Source: Strigamia acuminata
Taxonomy: Eukaryota; Arthropoda; Chilopoda; Geophilomorpha; Linotaeniidae
Assembly (NCBI GenBank): GCA_949358305.1
Contig: OX442314.1
Span: forward strand, 3,229,087 to 3,289,086
Reading direction: 5' to 3'
DNA: 60,000 nucleotides
In this document: one piece after another, positions 41,620 through 52,836 of the stretch
How positions within the stretch are numbered: position 1 is the stretch's first letter
Layout of the letters: every line of letters starts with the position of its first letter
Notes under the pieces: generated by a model
Database searches by the model: none
The model's input: only the letters and a program-made list of their open reading frames with translations
Told to the model about the DNA's origin: nothing
Position numbers and translations under genes: made by a program

Positions 41620-44502
41620 TTAGACCAATGAGGAAGCAATTATAACAGGTATGCACACGTCAAGATGATTAGCTTCAAAATTAAAGCTCAAATCGTCTGC
41701 TGCTGCATTTGATTCAGAAATCTTTATCTCCCTCTTGTCCTTGAAAAGATGTTCTGGGACTGGAAAGTTATATTGAGCACAATAACGCTTTACGTCTGGT
41801 ATTGAGCGCAACTTAGGTGTGTCATATCCCTCGATCGTGTAGTCGATATCCCTCTGTCCAGTTGGTCTCATCTTCTCTATTTTCTTCCAAACAAGCGGAG
41901 GTATAGTCCGAACTGGATCTGGAACTTCTCCCCTCGCTTGTGGTGCGACCGCTGGCAGGTTCGCTTGAAGTTTTTGATCTTCAAATCTAAACTTCGATTT
42001 AATAGGATGATATATCTCGTCTACTTCCTTCTTAAGCGGTTGTGGTGGTGGGAGCGGCGGCCTGACGCCCTCATCCGAGTTGTGCTGACGATCGTCGTTG
42101 TCGTCCTGATTATCGTTTAACTTGTCAATAAAAGTCGTGCATTTTTCCGGTAGGCCCAGCACGCCTTCAACTCCGCGCCTGCTTTCCACAAATTTAACAT
42201 CGCTTGTTTCAATGACTTTAGAGAATTCTGGTAGCCATACACGATATCCTTTGGTGATCCTGGAATATCCAAGCATGATCCCGTGCAAACCTTTGTCATT
42301 CATCTTTCCATCTCGTACTCTCTTTTGCACGAAGCATAGACTTCCGAATTTCTTTAAATGTCGGAGTGATGGTTTGCGTCCATAGTATAATTCCATCGGG
42401 GTTTTGTTCGAATTTAACTTGGCTATTCTGTTCCTAAGGTAATTAAAAGTGAGAATGGCTTCTCCCCAAAATCTGTGTTCCAATTTTGCGTCGTACACAA
42501 GGGCTCGCATCCCATTTGTCAACGTTTGGTTTAATCTTTCCGATACGCCATTTTGGGCAGGCGTGTACGCGTTGGTCCTCTCGTGGATGATGCCTAGTCC
42601 CTCGAGGTATTCTCCAAATTTGTTCAAACAAAATTCCATTCCATTGTCTGTCCGTACAGCTAGAACTGATTTCCCAAGTAATCTTTCGATTCGTTTCACG
42701 TGTTTTTGAAAAATCTCGAATACCTCGTCCTTTTTCTTCATGAGGTATAGTGTGGAATAACGTGAGAAATCGTCGGTAATGGTGAGGAAATACTTATTTC
42801 CTGACAGTGTCGCTGTCCCAAAAGCCCCGCATACATCCATGTGCAGAAGTTGTAACGGTTCTGTCGACCTAATTCCTGGCAGCGATTTGTGAGACACGGC
42901 CTTCTTCTTTGCTAACGTGCAGACGTCACATTGTGTAATTGGCACGTCTAGTATTGGCAGTCCAATTACTGCATCTCGCTTGCTCATCTCTTGCACGCTT
43001 GGAAAGTGGATATGCCCAAGTCGCTCGTGCCACAACCTCGCTTCCTCTGGATTGGATGTCCTTTTAGTTGAGCTGGTTAATTCTTGGTTTTGTTGCTTGC
43101 TCGTATTCGCCTTGTTGTTTTCTTTCAGTTTAGACTTCTCAATGTCGGGTTTCAAATCACTTGTTTTCACATGATAAAGTCTATCCTTTTTGATTGCCTC
43201 CATCAGTTGTCTCTTCCATTGTGGATCGTAAATTTTAACTAATCCCGAGCCAATAGCAACTTTGCATCTCGCTTCATCGATGCAAGGTCCCGATAGTAGA
43301 TTTTTTCTTAAATCTGGTGCGTAATAAACTTTCTTCAATGTGACTGGGATTGTGTCGTTTCTCACCAAACACATTACGCATACATCTCCAACGCCTTGGG
43401 TTTCTATTAATGTTTTCTTATCCGCTTGGCTTATGGTTCCCGTTGTTTCTTTGAAGTTCAAGAATTGATTTCTGTCCTTGCAGAAATGTCCTGTGGCCCC
43501 GGTGTCGTAAATCCAGTGATTGTTCGCTGTACTGCTCTGCAGTATCTCTTCCTCGCTTAGTTCAGTGAGGAAACCAACATCCAACATGTTTGTGTCCAAT
43601 TCTTCGACTGTACTCGTGTTCTGGTCGTTACTTGGTGTGAACTGGACTGTGCAATCCCTCGCCCAATGGCCCGGTTGGTTGCATCGGAAACACGGCCCCC
43701 GTCCCGATGATCCGGTTGCATTTCCTCTCGTGTTTTTACCGCCTCGGTAATTTGATCGGCCACCTTTTTGTCCGCCTGCAAATCTATGATTGTTTTGGCC
43801 ATTGTTCCCTTGTTGTTGGTCGAATTTCGACGAATTGTCATTGTTTTTTGTGTTGGGGGAGCTTTGCCCCATATTAAACGCATCCACAATTGGTCCCTGA
43901 CCCGAATCACGTTTTTGTTGCATGAGTCTGCCTTCCTCAGCGACCAATTCAATTTCGACCTTCTCTAGTGTGAAATTAATGTCCTCCCATCGGTAAATTG
44001 CCTGAACAATCGACTGGTATTCCTGGGGTAAATATCGTATCAGTTGAAATGCTTGATATAAGTCCTCTAGCTTGTGCTTTACATCTGCCAATTTCTTTGC
44101 AGCATTTCGAATTTTTGCGGCGAAAATCCCAATTGTTTCCGTCGCCGGATCGTACTTCAAACTGAAGAATTCGTCCAGCAAACGTATGATTCTCGCCCTC
44201 GAAACCGGTTCAAAGTTCGTTTTTAGCGTATTCCACGCTATTTCCGCGTCCTCAACCCCATTGAGTAGCTCATGGTATTGTTCTTCGATGGAATAGTATA
44301 TCAAACTAAACGCTCGTCCCTTCCGCAGCTTGTAATCCGAGCGGTCGCGCCACGACGCTTCTGGTGCCGGAGCTTCTTCAGTTCCATCAGTGAAGGCCCA
44401 ACATCCGTGGTGCATGAGGAGAACCTTAATTTGTTGTTTCCACGCATCGTAATTGTCTCTATTCAATAGTGTGACTTTTCTCTCCAATTTGTCCGACTCC
44501 AT
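41620..44502 (-). pseudogene. Copia D gag-PR-integrase, RT/RNase H deleted
   Basis: 960 codons from ATG 44502 (MESDKLERKVTLLN); a longer opening to 44556 starts in the leader. Gag is complete (NYDAWKQQIKVLL, ASRARIIRLLDEF-like segment), knuckle CFRCNQPGHWARDC (about 43670), protease YDTGATGHFC (about 43500), GAG-pre-integrase (WHERLGHIH), integrase (HMDVCGAFG, RTDNGMEF, NGVSERLNQT) and linker. After FEANHLDVCIPV (about 41660) it passes directly to the last few codons of the usual pol end, so the whole RT and RNase H are gone. It is otherwise uninterrupted. Confidence 0.9.
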
Positions 44503-44834
44503 CGTGATTTGCAATTGAAATAGACTCGAACTTCGTTTCCAAGTCGACACAAACACTAATTTCCCTCAAAAACACTTTGTGTACTGAATACTCGCAACAA
44601 TGTGCAATGTTGCAAGGTTAGTTCGCTCTTAGTGTAAGTTAGTATTTATCCTAGTACACCTATGGCCAAAAAAATCTTCACTTGCTCTCACGCTGCTCCA
44701 GCTCTAAATGAGCAGTTCAATTTTCTGCCACCGGCGGCCAGAGCAGTCTACTTTTCCTGGGGGCAACTGTAAGTTTAAATGCAACTAACACTTAGATTTT
44801 TAGTGAACTTAAAAGCAAATTTAGTCGGGTCATT

Positions 44835-45325
44835 TTACCACGTTTTTGCACACATTTTGCCACGTTTTGGCGCACATTGTGCCAAGTATTTTGCGCACAT
44901 TTTGCCAAGTTTTTGCACACATTTTACCACGCTTTTGCACACATTTTGCCACGTTTTGGCACACGTTTTGCCAAAGTTTTGCCAGATTTTAACACGTTTT
45001 TGCACACATTTTGCCAAGTTTTTGCACATATTTTAACACGCTTTTGCACACATTTTGCCAGGTTTTTGCACATATTTTAACATGTTTTTGCACACATTTT
45101 GCCACGTTTTGGAACATATTTTAACACGCTTTTGCACACATTTTGCCACGTTTTTGCACACATTTTAACACGTTTTTGCACACATTTTGGCATGTTTTGG
45201 CACACATTGTGCCAAGTTTTTGCACACATTTTATCACGTTTTTGCACACATTTTACCACGCTTTTGCACACATTTTGGCACACATTGTGCCAAGTTTTGC
45301 CACATTTTAACACGTTTTCGCACAA
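44835..45325 (+). repeat. 22-bp tandem array, left arm of MITE2
   Basis: About 22 units, core TTTTGCACACATTTTGC, separated by CACG/CAAG. Open frames across it are repeat artefacts. Confidence 0.9.
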
Positions 45326-45714
45326 AAACGGTGTTTTTCACCAAAAGTAATGTTTTCAACATAACAAAAATGTTTTTTTTAAGCTAAAATGGTGTTTTTT
45401 TTACCAAAAATTGTATTTTTTTTTGCTGAAAATAGGGTTTTTTGAATTTTAAATTGTTTTTTGCGCAAAAAATTTTTTTTTTGCCCAAAAAACCTGGTCC
45501 TGTTTAAGTGGAATTGGAATGATATTTATTTAATGTTCACATCAAACTGTATAGAAAGAGAAATTCATTATAAAAACAAATAATAAACCTGAAAATCTAG
45601 TAATAGTTTTATTTTATTGAAAGAAGCAAATTCTAAAATAAAATAAATTTTTTAATTTGAAAAGTTTGTTATTATTTGAAATCACAACTTTTCTTAGGAA
45701 ACGAATAAAAAGGT

Positions 45715-46005
45715 GGTAAAATGTCTGCAAAAACTTGGTAAATTGTGTGCCAAAACATGATAAAATGTGTACAAAAACGTGGTAAAATGCATGCAAAAAT
45801 TTGGCAAAATGTGTGCAAAAACGTGGCAAAATGTGTGCAAAAACGTGTTAAACTGTGGCAAAACTTTGGCAAAACGTGTGCCAAAACGTGGCAAAATGTG
45901 TGCAAAAACGTGGTAAAATGTGTGCAAAAACTTGGCAAAATGTGCGCCAAAACGTGGCAAAATGTGTGCAAAAACGTGTTAAAATATGTGCAAAAACTTG
46001 GTAAA
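45715..46005 (-). repeat. 22-bp tandem array, right arm of MITE2
   Basis: About 13 units in reverse orientation (GCAAAATGTGTGCAAAA core), able to pair with the left array. Confidence 0.9.
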
Positions 46006-47003
46006 ATGACCCGACTAAATTTGCTTTTAAGTTCACTAAAAATCTAAGTGTTAGTTGCATTTAAACTTGCAGTTGACCCCAGGAAAAGTAGACTGCTCTG
46101 GCCGCCGGTGGCGGAAAATTGAACTGCTCATTTAGAGCTGGAGCAGCGTGAGAGCAAGTGAAGATTTTTTTGCCCATAGGTGTACAACACTAAGCTAGCA
46201 ATGCAAAAATATAATAATTTCAAAAATATAACGAAAATATTCAATAATGATGTCTTCCAGACGTTTCTAGTTGTGTTTGTTGTTGAATTTTGGAGCCGAC
46301 AATTGTCCTTTCTTGTTGATTTTTTGTGTTGTGTGCGTCCCGCAAATTGTTCGCCAATTGTCCGTCGTTTTTCAGCTCCTCGCCGCTTATTCGTCTCCAA
46401 AAACTCGATTTACACTTCCCGTGTAGTTGGCGAGAAATACCGTCTCTGTGCGGCTCCCGTAGAATTGTAGAAATTATCCAACGTCCAACGCTGATATCGT
46501 TCGTAAATAAATCCACTTTATCCAGTTATTCCCGGCCGTTTCACCTTTGTTTTCGTCCGTTTTCGTCCGTTTTTCGCCTCGTTGGATTCTCGTGTCGTCG
46601 CAATTCCGTTCACACTTCACGTGTGGTTGTTGGGAAATTGCCGCCTGCTCGTAGCACACGCCGAATCGTTTCCCGCACGTAAACACTAATGATACGTCGA
46701 CGACGCGTATCGCTTCCCCGCAATACTCGAAAATTGTCCAACAAATAATAATAGAATAACGAATTAATGAAATGTTTTATGTTTTTCGAACCCCTTATTG
46801 TTCCTGCACTCCTTGGTGGCCAATTGCTGCTTGAAAACCTCGAACATTCTCGTTGTAGTGGCACAAACACAAGCTGGCATTTCTCCTCATGGGCGCCGCC
46901 ATTTTGGATGACTGGAGTAAAATCCACTAGTGACCTCCAAATGCTTGAAATTCTCACAAATCACCCTGAAAGTTTTTCCCTGCTTTGTATAGGCCCATAA
47001 CCT

Positions 47004-47322
47004 TGTTGAGTTTTAATTGTGAACTCATGCAGATAGTTTAGTTGCTGCAGTGGATTGGAAAAGTTAACAGGTGAAATAATGAGACGCCATCTTTGCAGGT
47101 GAGAAACATAACATCAAGTGAAGTTTTATTAGCTTGTCACGTGACTCTTTTACAACAAGCGCCACCTTTAGGCAGCATATATAAATAATATGTAAACAAA
47201 CATTGTGTTTGTTTACAAAAGCAAACATAAACAAAGTGCAAACTAAAGAGCGCATTATCACTTGTTAATACGATCTAGAGATATGTATATTATGCATGGC
47301 AATGATATATCATATCCTAACA
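47004..47322 (-). repeat. Copia D 5' LTR
   Basis: 319 bp, identical to the copy at 41266-41584 as read by eye. Poly(A) signal GCTAATAAAAC on the minus strand. Confidence 0.92.
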
Positions 47323-47327
47323 AACTC

Positions 47328-50300
47328 GAGCTCCGTTGAATGGTATCGCTTCTCGCATTCGGTCGTCGTTCTACTCGCGTAGATAATCGGATGCAGGTCG
47401 TTTCCTTCGCCTCGCTGCATTAATACTGCTCCGATCCCATCTTGTGATGCGTCCGTATGTACTTCGCACGGTCGCGTATTATCGTAGATTCTCAACACTG
47501 GCTCCGCGATTAATTCTTCAATCAGCCCCCGAAACGCCGCTTCACACTCATTCGTCCATACAAACGTTTCGTTCTTCCGAGTCAGTTTCGTTAACGCTCT
47601 CGTTTTTGTCGCATATCCCGCGATAAATCGTCGGAAGTATCCGCACAATCCTAGGAAACTCCTCACTCCGCGTACGTCTTTTGGCTTCGCGAAATTTCTG
47701 ATTGCGCTCGCCTTCTCGAATCCTGGTCGTAGGCCGTCCTTCGTCAGTCGCAACCCAAGAAATTGCACCTCCTCGCAGAGAAAGTGGCACTTGCTCAATT
47801 TTAACGTCAGCTTCGATCTTCTCACCTCGATCAAGATCTTCCGCATTTTCTCGATTAGCTCCATGTTCGTTTTTGCCCCCGATAGAAGATCGTCCATATA
47901 TCTGCGTAGCACCTCGTACGGCAAATGTCCGAACGCCAACTCCATCACTCGGTTGAAAATAAACAGAGCGTTTATCAATCCAAACGGCATTCGCACAAAC
48001 TGATATTTCCCGTTCATTGTCGAGAACGCCGTCTTTTCTTGCGCTTCTGCCGTCAATTCGATCTGGTAGTAGCCCGACGCCAAATCGAACACTAGGAAGA
48101 CTTGCCACTCGTGCGTTCCGTCGAGTAGCTCATCCATTCTTGGACATGGAAAGTGCTCCTTCACCGTGATCTCGTTAAGCGATCTGAAGTCGATACAAAT
48201 CCTCCACTCGCCGGTTTTCTTACGCACCATCACGATTGGACTGTTGAATGGGCTTTTTGATCGCGTCACGAATCCCGCTCCTTCCAGCTCGGCGACCATT
48301 TTGTCGATTTCTTTCTGTTGCGCCGCCGAATACTGATAGCGTCGCAAATTCGTCGGTCTCGTCGTTGTTACTTCGATATCCATTTTGAGATCTGGAAAAC
48401 ATCCGACCTCCTCCAAACTCGTTGCGAAACAGTCCCGAAATTCGTCGTTGATCATCGTCAATATGATCTCTTTCTCTCCCGGCGTAACTGACTTGCCCAA
48501 ATTAATTTCGTCGGCTGTTATTCGCATCTTCGGACTTGCCTCGGTCGTCGCGACTTTCTTGACTTGTACTTGGCGCAACGACGGTTCGTCTTCGGTGATT
48601 TCAACGTGCCCAAGCTTTCGACCTCGTGTGACTCGTACTTCTTCTGGTCCGTTGTTGATTATCGGCATCGTTGCCCGCTCGTTCTTCACTTCAATCAGGC
48701 CTTCCGGTACTTCTAATCGATCCGTCGCCGCGTGTTCGTTTTCTACGTAAAACAACCCGTCCAACTGACTCTTCGCTCGTACCGTCACCAAACTTATCGA
48801 GTGGGCTGGTACCACTTTGTTTTCGTCGATCACGAGCGCTCGCGGCTTTGCTGCAGTGATCTGTGGCTCGATTCTTGTAATTCCTGATTCGTCTTGCATC
48901 CCTTCCCTCGGTCTGAACGTTACGTAACCTCCGTCGGATTGCATCGTGATCGTCGGGTGTTTCAAGAATGGTTTCCCTATCCAGACTTCCGTCGGCATTC
49001 TGGCGTCGTCAACCACGTAGAACTCGACACCCGCCAATTTCACGTTTGCGCTTTCTACATCACATCTCGTTCGCCCGCGGTAGCGACTTGCGTCCTGATT
49101 GAATCCTTCGATCACGTATTCGTAGTCCGGCTCCTCGATCTTCGTACGTTGCAAAAACGTCTTACTAATTAGACACACGGCGCTTTGCGTATCGATTCCC
49201 GCGCTGCATTTTTTTCCATCGACCCACATCATGGTCTCGAATTCTGGCTGCATCTCCTCGGCTTTGATTTTGTAAATCTTCTTCGTTTTAACGTCCAACT
49301 TGTCCTTCGATGGCTGCTTCCGCTCTTTCTTCGGTTCTGGACACGCGTTTGCCATGTGCCCAAATCCGCTACAATTGAAACATTTTGTCCCGTTTGGACA
49401 CGCGTTCGCTAAATGTCCCGACTCGTGACACTTAAAACACTTCAACTCGTTTGGACAGTCTCCCTTCTGGTGCCCCTTCTCGCCGCACTTGAAACATTTG
49501 AACCCAGCGTTGTATTCTTTTCCGATCGGCTTCGCTGCAGACGTCTTTCCTTTCGTTTCGACGATCGTGCTTTTGGTCCGCGCTTCCACGCCTCGCATCG
49601 TCCGAACGATCTCGCTGATATGTTGGTACTGGAGAAAATACATTGGTGCCGTTGCGGTCCTAAGTTTTAACCCGTCCAGTAAATAGTCCTGCGCGTCCCC
49701 GATCGTCATTCCCAACTTTTCACACGTGGCCCATTTTTGTCGCAAATAGGTTTCGGCTGTCTCGTCGTTCTTCTGTGGCGCCCGAATCAGTCTTTCCTTT
49801 TCCTCGTACGTCAATCGTTGATCCGGAAAGTTCTTTTTCAGCTCGGCCTCCCACTCGTCAAATTTCCGTATCGTCGTTCCGGAATTTTCGTGCCACACCT
49901 TCGCTGGTCCGTCCAGCGCTGCTGCCGCCGTCGTCACTTTGGTCGTGTTCGTCCAGTTGTACTCCTTGGCGTACTCGTTGACGCTTTCTAACCACCGTGT
50001 TGTCGTGCGTAGCTCGTTCTGGTCTCTCGAAAATCGTGGCAGTTTCGGCGCATTCTTCACTTCTTTCTTTTCTTTCGGCTTTTCCGGTTTTTGCTGCAAG
50101 ACCTGGATCGTCTTCATCATCTCCATCATCATCTTCATCATTTGTTCCGGGTTCGTCCCTCCGTCTGCCAGCGCTACTACCGGTGCGTTCTCTTCTATCT
50201 TCGGATCGTTGTCTTCTACTTTTTCTTCGTCGTTCTCTTCGTCCTCTTCCTCTTCGTCTTCTTCTTCTTGGTTTACGTCGGCTTCGGTGAGCTTTAGCTC

Positions 50301-50474
50301 CGCAAGTACGGCTTGTCGTAACATGCTTACCATCTCATCTCTTCGTCTTGTCGGCACAATCTTCCGCGTAGCCAATAGTGGCTTAATATCTTTGATCCTC
50401 AACTTGTTCCACTCGGCTTCTGTCGGAAATTCTCCTCGTCGAATTTTCGCTACAACTGCTGTTACTCCGGCCAT
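47328..50474 (-). pseudogene. Gypsy G gag-protease-RT-RNase H (5' part of pol)
   Basis: About 1,050 codons from ATG 50474. Gag begins with a SAP-like helix pair (WNKLRIKDIKPLLATRKI), an acidic E/D run (about 50215-50275), a capsid-like region, and three CCHC knuckles (CFKCGEKGHQKGDC, CFKCHESGHLANAC, CFNCSGFGHMANAC; about 49340-49500). Protease site reads GIDTQSAVCLIS near 49190, Gln where Gly is expected. RT has LVFDLASGYYQIEL and RYMDDLLSG (about 47890); RNase H starts with VHTDASQDGIGAVL. It is cut by copia D at AACTC within RNase H and continues at 41265. Confidence 0.9.
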
Positions 50475-50653
50475 CGTAATTCGTCTAACCTTCGTAACGC
50501 GTGTTTATTCGGCGAATCGTCTCTCGTTTCCCGAACCGTCCACGCGTTATTTGCTAACCCGAATTCCGTTTCCGTTGCCAAAAACAGTCGTCGCCTCTTA
50601 CTTCTTCTACTTTATCGTCTACTTTATCGTCTATCGTCGCATCGAATTCTTCT

Positions 50654-50666
50654 ATCCCACTTCTGA
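50654..50666 (-). promoter_or_regulatory. Gypsy G probable primer binding site, tRNA-Leu
   Basis: TCAGAAGTGGGAT (minus strand), directly next to the 5' LTR, matches the complement of animal tRNA-Leu a few bases in from its 3' end (CCCACTTCTGA). The CCA-complementary bases are absent, so priming would start inside the tRNA end. Confidence 0.6.
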
Positions 50667-50921
50667 TGTAAACTATCCCAAACTTGGGATCAGCTGACCC
50701 GAAATTACCAAGACACAACTACAAGCTCTAGTTAACTTCAAGTGATTTTATTACAAAACAATTCCTCTATATATATCGCATTGGCCAGCTCTGATTGGCT
50801 GACCTTAAAGCACAGCCCCCAATTGGCTAATTACCCCCAAAACGTCTGTCGGACATATTCTTGTATGTCCGCCCGCCCTCTGGCGATCGTTATCGCCCGT
50901 CAAACCCCGAAAAACTCTACA
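50667..50921 (-). repeat. Gypsy G 5' LTR
   Basis: 255 bp, same length as the copy at 39889; followed by GTAC and the resumption of copia A2 leader (CATTCTCAATCCAGTGTG). Confidence 0.9.
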
Positions 50922-50978
50922 GTACCATTCTCAATCCAGTGTGTTTTGCTACGAATAGTTTCGTAACTTCACGTCATC

Positions 50979-52594
50979 ATGTCCAAGTCCGTCGAAGGAA
51001 ACTCCGGGCGACTTCCCATTCTCAGCGTAGGAAACTACGAACTATGGCAGCGCTCTATGCGCATGGTACTGAGAAGTGAAGAATTATGGAAACATGTGAC
51101 GGAAGAAGAGGAGGAAGATTTCCTTAAAACCGCCGGAGATAAGGAGAAGAAGAAATACAAGCGTCGTAAAGCCAAGGCATTAGGCTTAATATACTGTTCT
51201 GTAAGCGAGGCGAAAAAGTCCGCCCTAGACGATTGTAAAACCCCGAAGGAAGCATGGGACATTTTAGCCAACATTTATGCGCCATCATCTCGTGCGCGGC
51301 AGGCAGCCGTGCGCCGCGAATTTTTGAATTTGCGCCTAGAACAAGGCGAGGATATGGCCGATTTCCTAAGTCGCGTTGACTATCATGTCCGCCAGATGAA
51401 GGACATCGGGGAAACAACTTTGCCAGATCATCACGCTTATCAGTACCTGGATTTACTGCCCTGGGAATATTCGCAGATTTCATTCACAATATATCACTTG
51501 CCTAAAGGAGAATTTACACCAAAGAAAGTGTCCGAACAGTTGCTCGCGGAACATATGCGACTCAAAGCTATGGATTCGCGCGACATAGACAATTCTAAAC
51601 CTCCACGTGCCTATGCTGGTGAAAAACAGCAACGTGGGAGAAATCGTTCTCGTCCCTCTCGACCGTTATCTTCGGTGCAGTGTTTTAATTGCCAGGAATT
51701 TGGCCATTACGCAAACAAATGTCCATTACCGTCGCGCCGAGATGACAAGAATCAACCGGCAGCTTCACTTCAAAGGAAGCCGAGGAGTTCAAGCCGTAAA
51801 CGCAATAAGAACTCAAACCGAGATGATTCTTGGCCAAGGGGGAATTCCAACGCAAGGCGGGAAACGAACTTTTTCTCCAGTGCTCCGTAACAGTTGCCCA
51901 CAATTCACTTCATGCAATCACATGAATGGATAGTGGATTGTGGGGCAACCGATCATGTGTGCCACGTCCAGGCTTGGTTTCAGGACTTTGTCAAAGTTGT
52001 GCCCTTTAATATCGCATTGGGTCAAGGACATTCCGAAGTTCTAGGAAAGGGCAAAGTCCAGATTATCTCCATGATCAACAATGTAGAATGTGTCGTAAAT
52101 CTCCAAGATGTGTTGTATGCGCCAAAATTCGAAGCGAATTTGATTTCAGTGTCAAAAATGGACAAAACTAAACATCACATCCATATTTGGAATGGAGACG
52201 GCTTGTGCCCACCTTCAACACTGATGTCAACAGTGGATATACCTATTGCGCAGTTGACCGCTCTGACCCGAACATTAGTCACGACAGAAGAGGATTTCAT
52301 CCAGTATCCAAGGGCAAAGAAAAAGTTGAAAGATCCTGAACTTTTTACTGATTTTCAGCTCGAATTCCCTCCTTTGCCAAATGAAATTCCTCCACCTGTA
52401 CCAATCAAAGTAACCCAGTCCAAGACACCTCCTGTACCTGTTCCTACCAATCCATTACCTCAAGTCCCATCCTTTGCCGACACATTAAAGGCAAACCCTT
52501 TGATCTCCAAACCGAATTCAAATTCAAAACCGAATTCAAAGCCAACCAACGCAAAGACGGTTGCAGCGCCATCGGTTAAAAAGGATGCGACTCT
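50979..52594 (+). pseudogene. Copia A2 gag-protease fragment with TAA, truncated
   Basis: ATG 50979 (MSKSVEGNSGRLPILSV), closely related to copia A gag; knuckle CFNCQEFGHYANKC (about 51680). TAA at 51888-51890 replaces a codon in the SSAP-QLPTIHF stretch; the frame continues with the protease site WIVDCGATDHVC (about 51928, the same Cys variant as copia A). Compared with copia A, a short segment of the post-protease region (YVYKLDIKHPML) is missing near 52200. Homology ends after KKDAT at about 52594, before the integrase. Confidence 0.87.
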
Positions 52595-52836
52595 TGGTAT
52601 ACATCTGCTTGTTCCATGTCGAACTCAGCCGCTTGTTCATCTTCAATCAGGCTGTATATTTGATTGTCCAACATTTGTAATATTTCTTTTTTCGCCAAGA
52701 GTTGAGCTTTTTGCCTTTTTAGTTTTTGCACGTCAACTGGAACCAAAGCGAGCAGTCCACCCGTCTCATTTGTCAGTCTTGTGCAGGCGCAGCGCGCGGT
52801 TGTGCGCTGACGCTTTAACTTGTCAATATCGGCCAT
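52595..52836 (-). pseudogene. BEL/Pao gag N-terminal fragment (BEL2)
   Basis: ATG 52836 (MADIDKLKRQRTTARCACTRL) gives about 80 residues of a charged helical start (KLKRQKAQLLAKKEILQML) in the style of BEL/Pao gag N-termini, opposite in strand to copia A2. It ends at the junction with A2. The tRNA-Phe-like primer site just upstream supports the BEL/Pao assignment. Confidence 0.6.

Larger units (their letters stand above)
44657..46182. mobile_element. Foldback DNA element with inverted 22-bp repeat arrays (MITE2)
   Basis: 1,526 bp, ends CACCTATGG.../...CCATAGGTG, flanked by TA on both sides; comparison with the uninterrupted copia C leader (gagttgtgtgaggataaat) shows one TA was duplicated. Unique inverted repeats of about 190 bases (44657-44850 and 45990-46182) are followed inward by oppositely oriented 22-bp arrays and an AT-rich centre (45330-45710). 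No transposase. TA and ends suggest Tc1/mariner mobilisation. Confidence 0.85.
44503..47003 (-). other. Copia D untranslated leader with foldback element and primer site
   Basis: Leader of about 970 bases (44503-44656 and 46183-47003) related to the copia C leader. Primer site GGTTATGGGCC on the minus strand at 47002-46992. YY1-like core ATGGCGGCGCCCAT at 46889-46907 (complement). Confidence 0.75.
41266..47322 (-). mobile_element. Ty1/copia retrotransposon D, minus strand, lacking RT and RNase H
   Basis: 319-bp LTRs, identical by eye, target-site duplication AACTC (41261-41265 and 47323-47327), 6,057 bp including the foldback element. Sister of copia C. It splits gypsy G within RNase H. Confidence 0.93.
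39889..50921 (-). mobile_element. Ty3/gypsy retrotransposon G, minus strand, split by copia D
   Basis: 255-bp LTRs and a 4-bp target-site duplication GTAC. Minus copia D the element is about 5.0 kb. LTRs show one visible difference (TGTAAAATATCCC versus TGTAAACTATCCC). The integrase core is deleted. Inserted into the copia A2 leader. Confidence 0.92.
39002..52594 (+). mobile_element. Copia A2: rearranged second copy of copia A, split by gypsy G
   Basis: Starts with an LTR-like TGTTGTTTATCGATGG related to copia A. The LTR is joined after about 153 bases to the leader (internal deletion). Gypsy G is inserted in the leader (GTAC duplication 39885-39888 and 50922-50925). Gag and protease follow; the element stops at about 52594, where it meets a BEL fragment. 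No 3' LTR remains. Confidence 0.85.

Noticed and set aside
44779-45387. Open frames over the TTTTGCACAC repeats (HILPRFGTHF-type peptides)
   Set aside because: They are generated by the 22-bp array; every strand and frame gives a similar repetitive peptide.
49939-50697. Plus-strand 252-codon frame with Ser/Phe runs
   Set aside because: Antisense shadow of the gypsy gag acidic stretch.
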